From: Desulfarculaceae bacterium
Lineage (GTDB): Bacteria; Desulfobacterota; Desulfarculia; Desulfarculales; Desulfarculaceae
Length of the DNA stretch: 64,000 bases
NCBI GenBank assembly: GCA_020444545.1
Contig: JAHLKT010000003.1
Coordinates: 620,001-684,000, forward strand
Reading direction: 5' to 3'
This document shows positions 16,042-24,118 of this stretch, piece by piece (position 1 is the first letter of the stretch; every line of letters begins with the position of its first letter). Below the pieces are notes generated by a model. That model was not told the origin of the DNA. It ran no database searches and saw nothing but the letters and a program-made list of their open reading frames with translations. The position numbers were made by a program, and so were the translations under genes.

Positions 16042-17664
16042 ATGAACCATAGGCCTTTTGGTTTACAACTCGACCCCTTCGGGCCGGAACCGGACCCCCG
16101 CTTCGTGGTGCTCACGCCGCCGCACCGGGAGGCCCTGGCCACCCTGGTCTATGCCTTGGACCAGCGGGAGGGCTGGGCCCTCTTGCACGGCTCGGCCGGC
16201 CTGGGCAAGACCACCATCCTCCAGGCCCTCATGCTCCAGCTCGGGCCGGAGGTCATCAGCGCGGTGGTGTCGCGGCCTTATCTCAAGGTGCTCCCCTTAT
16301 GCAACCAGATCGCCCTGGCCCTGGGGCTGGGCGGCCCTTATGACAGCAAGGGCCCGTTTTTAGACGACTTTAGGTCCCGCCTGGATACCATGCGCGCCCA
16401 GGGCCAAAGCTTGCTCCTGGTCATCGACGATGCCCAGATGTTGCCCCCCGATCTGCTCACCGAGGTGCGCCTTCTGGGCAACGAGGACCAGGGTTCGCCC
16501 CGGGTGCTCAACCTGTTCCTCTCGGCCCGCCCGCTCATCCAGGTGCAGATGGAGCGGGGCCACGAGCTGGCCCTGCGCCAGCTCCTGCGCCGCCAGCCCA
16601 AGCTGCTCCCCCTGGACGCCGCCGAGGCCATGAACTACGTGGCCAAGCGCCTGAGCATCGCCGGGGGCGACCCGGACCTTTTCCAGCCCGACGCGTTGCG
16701 CCTGATCCACCAGGAAGCCCACGGGGTGCCCCGGGCCATCAACCGCCTCTGCGGCCTATGCCTGAGCGCGGCCGCCGAGGCCGGGGCCGCGCCCATCGGC
16801 CCGGACACGGCGCGCGCGGTCCTGGAAAAAGCCCCCCGCCTGGAAGCCGCGCCGGGGCAGGGCTGGCTGGCCCCGAACGAAACCGCTCCGCCCCCCCAGC
16901 CCATGCCCCTGGACCAGGACGGGTTCCCCACCCCGGAGCACCCCTGGGACGCCTGCGCCCATCCCCATCCCCGCCCGGAGCCGACCCCGGAGGAGCAGGC
17001 CCTGGAAAACCGCCTGATGAACCGCTGCGCCAACCTCTACCGGGGCCAGAGCTGGTGGGAGAAGACCACCGCCTTCACCGTGGAGTGGGACAACCTGCGC
17101 CGCCGCCGCCTGGGGCTGCTGGGCCCTGCCTTCCCCAGCTTCTGCCCCCGCTGGGTGGATGCCCGCTGGGGATCGCTGAACCTGGGACGCCGCGCGGCGG
17201 ACTACGAGGGCGCCATATACACCGACTGGATCGCGGCCCAGTACCGCCGGGTGCTGGGCGAATCCCTGGGAGAGCTGCCCCTGAGCGAGCTGAGCAGCCC
17301 GGCGGCGGTGGCCTATTGGCGCGAGGAGGCGGCCGGCCAGGAGCCCGCCCCCCCGGCCCCGGTGGCCGCGCCCTTCGACGGCTGGGACGACTTCGACCCC
17401 GAACGGCCCGAGCACGCCGCCCACGCCGGCAAGGCGGTGGACGAGCTGTTCGACCTGGCCTCCTATGTCTGCGCCGACGAGCGCAAGACCGCCGAGGACC
17501 TGGTCACCGAGGCGGTGTGCCAGGCGGTGTTGCCCCTCAAGGCCCTGCGCGGCCTGCCCGCGGTGCAAAAATTCGTGTCTCAGTCGCTGAGCCGCCGCGC
17601 GGACGCCGCCCCGGCCCAGGCCTCCGAGCCGCCCCCCGGCGAACACCCGCCCCTGATCATCTAG
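16042..17664 (+). CDS. ExeA-like AAA ATPase with novel C-terminal domain
   Basis: 540 residues from ATG 16042 (the typical ExeA/GspA start NHRPFGLQLDPFGPEPDPRF; ATG 16012 adds ten residues). The N-terminal 265 residues form the AAA module: Walker A HGSAGLGKTT (about 49-58), Walker B LLLVIDDAQM (about 124-133), sensor region LFLSARP, then the lid with EAHGVPRAINRLCGLCL. ExeA-type ATPases help assemble envelope export machineries or act as transposition-type regulators. After a Pro-rich linker comes a Trp-rich domain (about 321-520) with WWEK, RRRRLGLLG, SFCPRW, NLGRRAADYEGAIYTDWIAAQ, homologous to the C-terminal half of the winged-helix protein at 10.97 kb, and the same PPLII ending. No peptidoglycan-binding domain is evident. 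Confidence 0.8.
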   Translation: MNHRPFGLQLDPFGPEPDPRFVVLTPPHREALATLVYALDQREGWALLHGSAGLGKTTILQALMLQLGPEVISAVVSRPYLKVLPLCNQIALALGLGGPYDSKGPFLDDFRSRLDTMRAQGQSLLLVIDDAQMLPPDLLTEVRLLGNEDQGSPRVLNLFLSARPLIQVQMERGHELALRQLLRRQPKLLPLDAAEAMNYVAKRLSIAGGDPDLFQPDALRLIHQEAHGVPRAINRLCGLCLSAAAEAGAAPIGPDTARAVLEKAPRLEAAPGQGWLAPNETAPPPQPMPLDQDGFPTPEHPWDACAHPHPRPEPTPEEQALENRLMNRCANLYRGQSWWEKTTAFTVEWDNLRRRRLGLLGPAFPSFCPRWVDARWGSLNLGRRAADYEGAIYTDWIAAQYRRVLGESLGELPLSELSSPAAVAYWREEAAGQEPAPPAPVAAPFDGWDDFDPERPEHAAHAGKAVDELFDLASYVCADERKTAEDLVTEAVCQAVLPLKALRGLPAVQKFVSQSLSRRADAAPAQASEPPPGEHPPLII

Positions 17665-17671
17665 CCCGGGC

Positions 17672-17702
17672 TTGACACGCGCCGCCCGGCGGGGGTTATG
17701 GT
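17672..17702 (+). promoter_or_regulatory. candidate promoter of the EF-Tu-domain-like gene
   Basis: TTGACA (17672-17677) and TATGGT (17697-17702) are separated by 19 bases, slightly long; the -10 matches four of six positions. Confidence 0.3.
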
Positions 17703-17732
17703 GAATCGATACCGGGATCAAGGGGGTTTGAT

Positions 17733-17987
17733 ATGTCCGAGCAAAAGGTGGGCGAGGTCTTCAAGTTCTTCGCCAAACCCATGGTGGCGGCGATCAAGAT
17801 AACCGCCGGCACGGTGGCCAAGGGCGACACCCTGCACTTCGCGGGGCACACCACCGACTTCGACGCGCCGGTGGATTCCATGCAACGAGAGCACGACACC
17901 ATAGAAGAGGCCGGGCCGGGCCAGTTAGTGGGCATCAAGGTGCCCGAGCGCTGCCGCCCCGGCGACGAGGTGTACAAGAAAGCCTGA
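17733..17987 (+). CDS. EF-Tu domain 2-like small protein
   Basis: 84 residues that align with the beta-barrel domain 2 of translational GTPases: VGEVFKFFAKPMVAAIKITA, TVAKGDTLHFAGHTTDF and GQLVGIKVPERCRPGDEVYK follow the order of strands in EF-Tu/IF2 domain 2, but no GTPase domain is present. Such stand-alone elongation-factor-like proteins are found in many anaerobic bacteria and archaea, often near U32 peptidases; their function is not established. A GGGGG tract lies upstream of the ATG. The OYE family gene follows 32 bp later in the same direction, probably as one operon. Confidence 0.8.
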   Translation: MSEQKVGEVFKFFAKPMVAAIKITAGTVAKGDTLHFAGHTTDFDAPVDSMQREHDTIEEAGPGQLVGIKVPERCRPGDEVYKKA

Positions 17988-18019
17988 GCCCCACACCGCC
18001 CCATCATCCGGAGCGCCTC

Positions 18020-19138
18020 ATGAGCACCTATCCCCATCTCTTCTCGCCGCTGGACCTGGGCGGGCTGCATCTGAACAACCGCGTCACCATGGCCCCGCTC
18101 TATCTGGGCTACGCCCGGGCCGACGGCCTGGTCAACCGCCGCCTGCGCGACCACTACGCCGAGCTGGGCGCTTCGGGCGCGGCCATGATCATGGTGGAGA
18201 GCGCCTCGGTGCATCCCCGGGGCGCGGGCACCCCCTACACCTTGCGCGCCGACCACGACGAGTTCATCGATGGCCTGAGCCGTCTGGCCGAGTTGATCCA
18301 CCAAGGCGGGGCCAAGGCGGGCTTGCAGATCAACCATGCGGGCCGCTTCGCCCACCATGGCGGGGTGCCCCTGGCCCCATCGGCGGTGCCGGTGGGCGAG
18401 ATGACCCCCATGGCTATCGAACGCGACGATTTGCCCGAGCTGGCCGATTATTACGCCGAGGCTGCCTGGCGGGTGAAGCGGGCGGGCTTCGACCTGGTGG
18501 AGCTGCACGGAGGCACCGGCTACCTGCTCTCCGAGTTCCTCTCCCCCCGCACCAACACCCGCGGGGACGAGTACGGCGGCTCCCTGGAAAACCGCCTGCG
18601 CTTCCCCCTACAGGTGATCGAGGGCGTACGCCACGCGGTGGGGCCGGACTATCCCATCGGCTACCGCTATTTGGCCGACGAGTGGCTGCCCGACGGCTTC
18701 CAGCTGAGCGAAGCGATTTTGGCCGCGCCCATCCTGGCCCGGACGGGCCTGGCCTATCTCTCGGTCATGGGCGGCACCTACGAGTCGTTCTTTTTGCCCG
18801 AGCGCCAGGCCCAGGAAAAGGAGCCCGGCTACATGCTCTCCCTGGCCGCGGCAGTGAAAAAGGCGGTGGATATCCCGGTGATCGCGGCCGGGCGCATCCA
18901 GGACCCGGCCCTGGCCGAAAAGGCCATCGCCGAGGGCCAATGCGACCTGGTGGGCCTGGCCCGGGTGCTCCTGGCCGATCCCCGCTGGCCCAAGAAGGCA
19001 TTGGAGGGCCGGGAGGATGAGATCGTGGCCTGCCAGCCCACCTGCAACCTGTGCTTCTCCCGGGTGGGCAAGGGCCTGCCTATCTTCTGCTCCCAGTGGC
19101 CGGCGGACAAGCGCGAGCGCTTCGCCACCCGCGACTAA
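18020..19138 (+). CDS. Old Yellow Enzyme family NAD(P)H:flavin oxidoreductase
   Basis: 372-residue FMN-binding TIM barrel. It shows LFSPLDLGGLHLNNRVTMAP at the N-terminus, the substrate/FMN segment QINHAGRF, the H-x-x-x-G-Y-L-L-x-x-F-L-S-P-x-x-N-x-R motif (HGGTGYLLSEFLSPRTNTR), and PVIAAGRI with DLVGLARVLLADP for the phosphate. Near the C-terminus cysteines in CQPTCNLCFSRVGKGLPIFC resemble the 4Fe-4S site of the 2,4-dienoyl-CoA reductase subgroup, but the C-terminal FAD/NAD domain of that subgroup (about 300 more residues) is missing, so electrons may come from a separate partner. CCGGAG lies seven bases before the ATG. Confidence 0.88.
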   Translation: MSTYPHLFSPLDLGGLHLNNRVTMAPLYLGYARADGLVNRRLRDHYAELGASGAAMIMVESASVHPRGAGTPYTLRADHDEFIDGLSRLAELIHQGGAKAGLQINHAGRFAHHGGVPLAPSAVPVGEMTPMAIERDDLPELADYYAEAAWRVKRAGFDLVELHGGTGYLLSEFLSPRTNTRGDEYGGSLENRLRFPLQVIEGVRHAVGPDYPIGYRYLADEWLPDGFQLSEAILAAPILARTGLAYLSVMGGTYESFFLPERQAQEKEPGYMLSLAAAVKKAVDIPVIAAGRIQDPALAEKAIAEGQCDLVGLARVLLADPRWPKKALEGREDEIVACQPTCNLCFSRVGKGLPIFCSQWPADKRERFATRD

Positions 19139-19151
19139 ACCGGAGAAAAGC

Positions 19152-19556
19152 ATGCGCCTGCCCCGCCTCGCCCTGATCGCCCTGGCCGCTCTCGGCGCCC
19201 TGGGCCTGGCCCTGTCTCCGGCTCTGGCCGCGCCCTGCCTGGTCACCGCCACGCTGCCCGTGGCCGGAGCCGAGGCGGTAAACCCCGGCCTCAAGGCCAT
19301 TACGGTCAGCTTCAACCAGGCCATGCTGCCCGGCTCCTGGTCTTTCGTGAAAAACCCCAAGCTGGGCCGCTTCCCTCGGCTGGCGGGCAAGCCTCAGTTC
19401 ACCAGCCCCAAGACCTGCGTGCTGCCCGTGGCCCTGGAGCCCGGCGTCACCTACGCCGTGGGCATCAACACCGAGGGCTACGGCAACTTCCGGCCCGCCG
19501 CATCGCCCAAGACGCCCTGCGCCAGCTATCAGATGATTTTTACGACAGCGAAGTGA
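19152..19556 (+). CDS. exported SbsA-type Ig-like domain protein
   Basis: 134 residues: a Sec signal peptide (hydrophobic LALIALAALGALGLALSPALA) followed by one bacterial Ig-like domain of the SbsA kind, recognisable by VTATLPVAGAEAVNPGL, then KAITVSFNQAM (the sequence where compound domains have the S-F-S/D-x-x-M motif) and LEPGVTYAVGIN. Such domains are found in surface and secreted proteins. GGAGAAAAG precedes the ATG 13 bp after the stop of the OYE gene, so they may be cotranscribed. Its 3' end overlaps the convergent cyclase gene by 17 bp. Confidence 0.75.
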   Translation: MRLPRLALIALAALGALGLALSPALAAPCLVTATLPVAGAEAVNPGLKAITVSFNQAMLPGSWSFVKNPKLGRFPRLAGKPQFTSPKTCVLPVALEPGVTYAVGINTEGYGNFRPAASPKTPCASYQMIFTTAK

Positions 19557-20742
19557 GAGGGGGCTCCTCGCCCCGGAGCAAGGACCACACCTCCAGCGGC
19601 TTATCAAAGCCCTTGAACTGGTGCGCCCCCCGGGGGTGAGCCTGCCACAGGTGCTTGGTCAGCTCGTGGGTGGTTTGGCTGATGAGGATGTCCCCGCCCG
19701 TGGCCAGGTCGGCCAGGCGGGCGGCCAGGTTGGTCACCGCGCCCGAGGCGGTGTAGGTCATGCGCGCGGCGCTTCTTCCCGCGAAGCGCGAGAAGCCCAC
19801 CAACGCCTGGCCCGAGTTGACCCCGATGTTCACCCTCAGCGGCTGGGCCTGGTCCCCCAGCATCCGCCCATTGGCCGCGGCCGTGGCCTGGATGTCGAAA
19901 GCCGCTTCCACCGCTTTCTTGGCCCCGGCCGCCGGGTCGTCGTCCACGAAGATGATCATCAGCCCGTCCCCGGCGGTTTCGTTGATGTCCCCGCCCGAGC
20001 GCTGGATGGGGTCCACGAAGCTGGAGAAGTAGGACTCCACCAGGCCGCTGACCTCCTCCTCGGGCATCCGGCTGAACAGGCTGGAATAGCCCTCGATGTC
20101 CACGAACAATACCGACACCTGCCGCCACTGCTTGCCCCCGGTCAGGCCCTCGGGCTCCTGCTCGGCCAGGCGGCGCACCGCGTGAGGCACGAAGGGGGTG
20201 AGCGAGCTGAGGGTCTGGCCGATGCGCAGCTTCTCCTGGGTCACCTCCCAGTGCAGCTTGGCGGCCAGGAGATGGTTGCCCGCGATGTCGGCCATGTCGC
20301 GCATGAGGAAGAACTCGCGCCGGGTGAAGCGCGCTCCCGGCTCGATGAGCACCGTGCCCACGGCCAGGGGCTCGCCCCGCACCATGATGGGCGTGGCCGC
20401 CTCGGGCCCGGTCGATATGACCCCGCCGTCGGGCCGGGTCACCGAGCCCGCCTGATTGAGCACCACCGCCTTGTGCTGCCGTAGCGCCTTTTGCACCGCC
20501 GTGCGGTTGCGCTTGCAGCTCAGGCAATTGCGGGGGGTGTCGTAGAGATCGCATTGCAGGGGCCGGGTGTAGGAGCCGGCCTCGGGGTCCAGGAGCAGGA
20601 TGCAGGCCTCCATGGCTCCGGGGATCAGGCGCTTGGCCTCGGAGCGCACCGCCTCCAGGATGTGGTTCACCTCCAGGTCGGCGGCCAGCTCCGCGCCCAG
20701 GCGGCGGTAGAGCAGGTAGCGCTCGCGGAAGTGCTTTTCCAC
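19540..20742 (-). CDS. GAF domain plus class III adenylate/guanylate cyclase
   Basis: 400 residues. The N-terminal part (about 15-160) is a GAF-like sensor domain; residues about 205-385 form a class III nucleotide cyclase: metal site VLFVDIEGYSSLFSRM, GGDINETAGDGLMIIF, and the helix with ASGAVTNLAARLADLA. The catalytic metal aspartates (VDIEGY and GDGLM) are present. The GAF domain contains CDLYDTPRNCLSC, three cysteines in C-x8-C-x2-C spacing, which could bind a metal or Fe-S centre or sense redox. Starts at GTG 20742 with GGAGG upstream, 14 bp after the DegT stop, so it is translated as the second gene of that operon. Confidence 0.88.
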   Translation of the reverse strand: MEKHFRERYLLYRRLGAELAADLEVNHILEAVRSEAKRLIPGAMEACILLLDPEAGSYTRPLQCDLYDTPRNCLSCKRNRTAVQKALRQHKAVVLNQAGSVTRPDGGVISTGPEAATPIMVRGEPLAVGTVLIEPGARFTRREFFLMRDMADIAGNHLLAAKLHWEVTQEKLRIGQTLSSLTPFVPHAVRRLAEQEPEGLTGGKQWRQVSVLFVDIEGYSSLFSRMPEEEVSGLVESYFSSFVDPIQRSGGDINETAGDGLMIIFVDDDPAAGAKKAVEAAFDIQATAAANGRMLGDQAQPLRVNIGVNSGQALVGFSRFAGRSAARMTYTASGAVTNLAARLADLATGGDILISQTTHELTKHLWQAHPRGAHQFKGFDKPLEVWSLLRGEEPPLTSLS

Positions 20743-20756
20743 TCGGCCTCCGGCCC

Positions 20757-21914
20757 CTAGTCTTTTTGGAGCAGCGCGGCGATCTTCTCCTGGTCGCTCC
20801 GTTCCAGGTAGGGGTGCATGGGCAGGCTGAAGACCCGCCCGGCGGCGAACTCGGCCACCGGGAAGTCGCCGGGGCGATAGCCCAAATGCTCGTACACCGG
20901 CTGCAAGTGCACCGGCTCGGGATAGTGCACCGCGGTGGGCACCCCGGCCGAGGACAGCTTGTCGCGCAAGGCCGCGCGGTGCTCGCCGTCCTTGGCCAGG
21001 ACCGAATACTGCGCCCAGGCCGACACGCAGCCCTCGGGCAGGCGCGGGGTCTCCACCTGGCTCCCGGCCAACAGCTCGCTGTAGCGCGCCGCCGCCTTGC
21101 CCCGCAGCTCCAGCTCCTCGGAGAATATCTCCAGCTTGGCCAAGAGCACCGCCGCTTGCATGGTGTCCAAACGGGCGTTGAGACCGATGCGCAGGTGCTC
21201 GTAGGCGTGGCGGCCGCTGCCGTGCACCCGGAGCGATACCATGCGGTCGGCCAGCTCAACGTCGTCGGTGAAGACCATGCCGCCCTCGCCGTAGGCCCCC
21301 AGGGGCTTGGCCGGGTAGAAGGAGGTGCAGCCGATGGCCCCGAAGCTCCCGGCCGCCTTGCCGCCGCGGCTGGCGCCCATGGACTGGGCCGCGTCCTCGA
21401 TCACCGCCAAGCCCTCGGCCTCGGCGATCTCGCCGATGGCCGCGTAGTCGGCGGGCAGGCCGTAGAGGTCCACCGCCACTACCGCCTTGGGCTTGAGCGG
21501 CCCCACGCCCGCCTCGGGCAGGGGGTGCAGGCGCGGGTCGCCCTTGCGCAGGGCCACCACCGCCCGCTCCAGCTTCACCGGGTCCAGGTTGAAATCCTCG
21601 CTGGCGATGTCCACGAACACCGGGGTGGCCCCCACCAGGCTCACCGCCTCGGCGCTGGCGAAGAAAGTAAAGGCCGGCACCAGCACCGCGTCGCCCCGCC
21701 CGATGCCCAGGGCCATGAGCGCCAGCAAGAGCGCGTCGGTGCCCGAAGCGCAGCTCAGGGCGCGGGCCGTGCCCGCCCGCGCGGCCATCTGCTTCTCCAG
21801 CTCGCCCACCTCCGGGCCCATCACGTAGGCACCGTGATCCAGCACCTTTTTGAGGTTGGCTTCGATCTTCTTGCGGATGCGCTTCTGTTGGGTGGCCAGG
21901 TCGATGAACTGCAT
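20757..21914 (-). CDS. DegT/DnrJ/EryC1/StrS sugar aminotransferase
   Basis: 385-residue PLP enzyme that aminates keto-sugar nucleotides, making amino sugars for surface glycans. Typical features: MQFIDLATQQKRIRKKIE, GPEVGELEKQMAARAGTARA, SGTDALLLALMALGIGRGD, the cofactor aspartate and Gln in VIEDAAQSMGA, and the Schiff-base Lys in SFYPAKPLGAYGEGG. The pattern is closest to WbpE-type 3-aminotransferases acting on 3-keto uronic sugars; the exact substrate is an inference. It leads a two-gene operon with the GAF-cyclase. No biosynthesis partner (Gfo/Idh oxidase, acetyltransferase) is next to it; the dehydrogenase at 37.9 kb could provide uronic substrates. Confidence 0.9.
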   Translation of the reverse strand: MQFIDLATQQKRIRKKIEANLKKVLDHGAYVMGPEVGELEKQMAARAGTARALSCASGTDALLLALMALGIGRGDAVLVPAFTFFASAEAVSLVGATPVFVDIASEDFNLDPVKLERAVVALRKGDPRLHPLPEAGVGPLKPKAVVAVDLYGLPADYAAIGEIAEAEGLAVIEDAAQSMGASRGGKAAGSFGAIGCTSFYPAKPLGAYGEGGMVFTDDVELADRMVSLRVHGSGRHAYEHLRIGLNARLDTMQAAVLLAKLEIFSEELELRGKAAARYSELLAGSQVETPRLPEGCVSAWAQYSVLAKDGEHRAALRDKLSSAGVPTAVHYPEPVHLQPVYEHLGYRPGDFPVAEFAAGRVFSLPMHPYLERSDQEKIAALLQKD

Positions 21915-22524
21915 GGTTTGTCGGTCTTTCTCTCGGGTTTCCGGCGGTTCGCTCGCCCCGCCAAGGGGCTTGTCACATTTTAACCCATGAACCGCCCCGC
22001 GCCACCGTCCCTCGTTCGTGGCGGCCGACCTTGCATGGGAAAAGACAGGAAGAGGTTGGTGAACAAAGTCTGCCTGGCTGATCCGTGGGTCAAGATGGCG
22101 ACTGGTGGCTGGGGGTGGCAGCCGGTGTCACGTTGTGGCAGTCCGTGGCTGCTCCCGGCTACCGTCCCTCTGTTACGAGAGCATCCGCCGCACCCCTGCC
22201 CAATACAGAAACGGAAGGTCATTGCGAGGGCCGCCGCTTCTCGCGATTACTGACTTTTCCTTTGTTCCGCTTCCTCCTCGTTTCCCCCAAACCCCCACCG
22301 GCGGGGTCGGCTCGGGGCCGGCATCTCCCCAAATCACCCCAGCCTGCCTCCCTCGGGCCGGTTGACATTTTGCCGAACCCATCTCCATTCGCCCAGGTCA
22401 GCGAGAACGCCCTGCCAACGAGCCTCCCTCGTTGGCCCCACCCCTTATGCCGGCCCTGGGTGACCCCGGCAAAAAAGCGCCCTTCTTTTTCTTTTCTTCC
22501 CCCCGGATCGTCCGGGGGCCGGCC
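21915..22524. other. long intergenic region with hairpins, no gene supported
   Basis: About 610 bp between the DegT operon promoter side and the sat terminator. I see no convincing ORF. It contains a stem CCAACGA/TCGTTGG near 22417-22437 and a perfect hairpin CCCCCGGA/TCCGGGGG at 22500-22518. The minus-strand promoter of the DegT operon should lie near 21915-22000 but no good -35/-10 pair stands out. The element at 22217-22254 is listed separately. Confidence 0.5.
22217..22254. repeat. TCATTGCGAG-type intergenic repeat, single copy here
   Basis: GGTCATTGCGAG (22217-22228) and CTCGCGATTACTGAC (22240-22254) form an imperfect inverted repeat around a GC-rich centre. Elements beginning GTCATTGCGAG are dispersed in many Desulfobacterota-type genomes; only one copy is visible in this window so the repeat status is inferred. 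Confidence 0.35.
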
Positions 22525-22567
22525 TAAAAAAGAACCCGCCCCCCGGTTTGCACCGGAGGGCGGGTTT
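22525..22567 (-). terminator. terminator of sat
   Basis: Read on the minus strand, AAACCCGCCCTCCGG pairs with CCGGGGGGCGGGTT and is followed by CTTTTTTAGG, a strong intrinsic terminator about 45 bp after the sat stop. Confidence 0.85.
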
Positions 22568-22613
22568 ACTTACTCAATCGCTCAGCGGCCGGGGCCGCTA
22601 AGCCACAGGCGGC

Positions 22614-23816
22614 TTACTTGCCGTCGATGGACTGATAGTAGTCCATGAGGATCTTGGCCACCTCGGGACGGGAGAACTCGGGCGGGGGCGCGATGCCCTG
22701 GCCCAGCATCTCGCGGACCTTGGTGCCCGACAGCAGGACGAAGTCTTCCTTGGTGTGACCCTCGGGAGCGTCCTTCATCATGATGACCTTGTCCAGCTTC
22801 TTGGAGTAGGCGGTGTGGTCGGCCTTGTAGATCTCGATGTCCAGGGCGTCGGCCGGCACCTCGTCGTCGAAGATGGTCTGGGCGTCGAAGCCGCCGTAGT
22901 AGTCGCCCACGCCAGCGTGGTCGCGGCCCACGATCAGGTGGGTACAACCGGTGTTCTGGCGGAACACGGCGTGCAGCACGGCCTCGCGGGGGCCGGCGTA
23001 GAGCATGTCGAAGCCGTAACCGGTCACCAACACGGTGTTGGGCTCGAAGTAGAGCTCCACCATCTTGCGGATGCAGGCGTCGCGCACGTCGGCGGGAATG
23101 TCGCCGGCCTTCAGCTTGCCCAGGAGCATGTGGATCAGGATGCCGTCGCACTTCAGGTCGTTGTAGGCCATGCGGCAGAGCTCTTCGTGGGCCCGGTGCA
23201 TGGGGTTACGAGTCTGGAAAGCCACGACCTTGGACCAGCCCAGCTTTTCCATGTCCTCGCGGATCTCGTAGGCGGTCTTGAAGGTGCCTTCGAAGTCCTT
23301 CTCGAAGTAGGAGTAGCTCAGGACCTTGATGGGACCGGAGATGCAGGTCTTGCCGACGCTGTTGAAGGCCTTCACGCCGGGGTGGGCCATGTCGTCGGTG
23401 CGGTAGATCTTGTCGGTCATCATGGCCATCTCCTCATCGGAGAAGGTCTCGACGGCCGTGACGTCCTGGATGGCCAGAACCGGGTTGCCGGCCACGTTGG
23501 GGTCGCGCAGGGCGATGCGGTCGCCGGCCTTGATGGCGCCGGCGTCCTCGACCATGTTCAGCACCGGGGTGGGCCAGAACAGGCCGGAGGCGGTCTTCAT
23601 TTCCTTGGCCACGCCCAGGGCGTCGGCCTTGCTCATGTAGCCTTCCAGGGGGGTGAAGTAACCACCACCCAACATCACGGCGTTGCCGGCCGCGGCGGAG
23701 CTGACGGTGATCGAAGGCAGCGACATGGCCTCCTTGGCCAGATCGGCGCGCTGAGCCTCGTCCATCACGAACAGCGGCTTCAGATTACCGCCGCCATGGG
23801 GTTTGATAAGTGCCAT
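22614..23816 (-). CDS. sat: ATP sulfurylase (sulfate adenylyltransferase)
   Basis: 400-residue homo-oligomeric ATP sulfurylase, which activates sulfate to APS in the cytoplasm, the first step of dissimilatory sulfate reduction. Diagnostic motifs are QTRNPMHRAHE (about 201-211) for ATP/sulfate binding, LLGKLKAGDIP, and LIVGRDHAGVGDYYG (about 296-310). There is no C-terminal APS kinase domain, as expected for the dissimilatory type. AAGGAGG precedes the ATG. It stands alone with its own leader and terminator; aprBA, qmo and pyrophosphatase genes are not adjacent. Heavily biased GC3 codon use suggests high expression. Confidence 0.97.
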   Translation of the reverse strand: MALIKPHGGGNLKPLFVMDEAQRADLAKEAMSLPSITVSSAAAGNAVMLGGGYFTPLEGYMSKADALGVAKEMKTASGLFWPTPVLNMVEDAGAIKAGDRIALRDPNVAGNPVLAIQDVTAVETFSDEEMAMMTDKIYRTDDMAHPGVKAFNSVGKTCISGPIKVLSYSYFEKDFEGTFKTAYEIREDMEKLGWSKVVAFQTRNPMHRAHEELCRMAYNDLKCDGILIHMLLGKLKAGDIPADVRDACIRKMVELYFEPNTVLVTGYGFDMLYAGPREAVLHAVFRQNTGCTHLIVGRDHAGVGDYYGGFDAQTIFDDEVPADALDIEIYKADHTAYSKKLDKVIMMKDAPEGHTKEDFVLLSGTKVREMLGQGIAPPPEFSRPEVAKILMDYYQSIDGK

Positions 23817-23845
23817 TTGATAAAGCCTCCTTACGCTGGTTACAT

Positions 23846-23879
23846 GCGCCCCACGACGGGGCGCCCGCCGCGAGGCGGG
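23846..23879 (-). promoter_or_regulatory. sat leader with two tandem hairpins
   Basis: Within the roughly 300-bp region upstream of sat, two adjacent perfect stems occur just before the ribosome-binding site: CCCGCC/GGCGGG (23864-23869, 23874-23879) and GCGCCCC/GGGGCGC (23846-23852, 23858-23864). Further upstream GTGCC/GGCAC (23942-23955) forms a third small stem, and a minus-strand TTGACA lies at 24085-24090 with only a poor -10 after it. No gene is seen in 23817-24118. The leader is probably transcribed and structured; it matches no riboswitch class that I recognise. Confidence 0.45.
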
Positions 23880-24118
23880 TAATTCCTATCGATCTTCATT
23901 GTCCGGGCCGGCGGCCCGGCGTAGCTTGCACCGGCCACCTTGTGCCTTTTGGCACTTTAGTGGTCAAAAACTTGGGGCCCAGTAGGCCCTCTCGGTTCAC
24001 CCCGGCCGCCGGCTAACACCCGCCGCCAGAGTTCTCGTTCCGGTTTATACGAGTCTTGGCTACCTTAAATAGAGTGTCCAACGGTGTCAAGCCTAAAGTA
24101 GATGGGCGTAAGGGGAGT

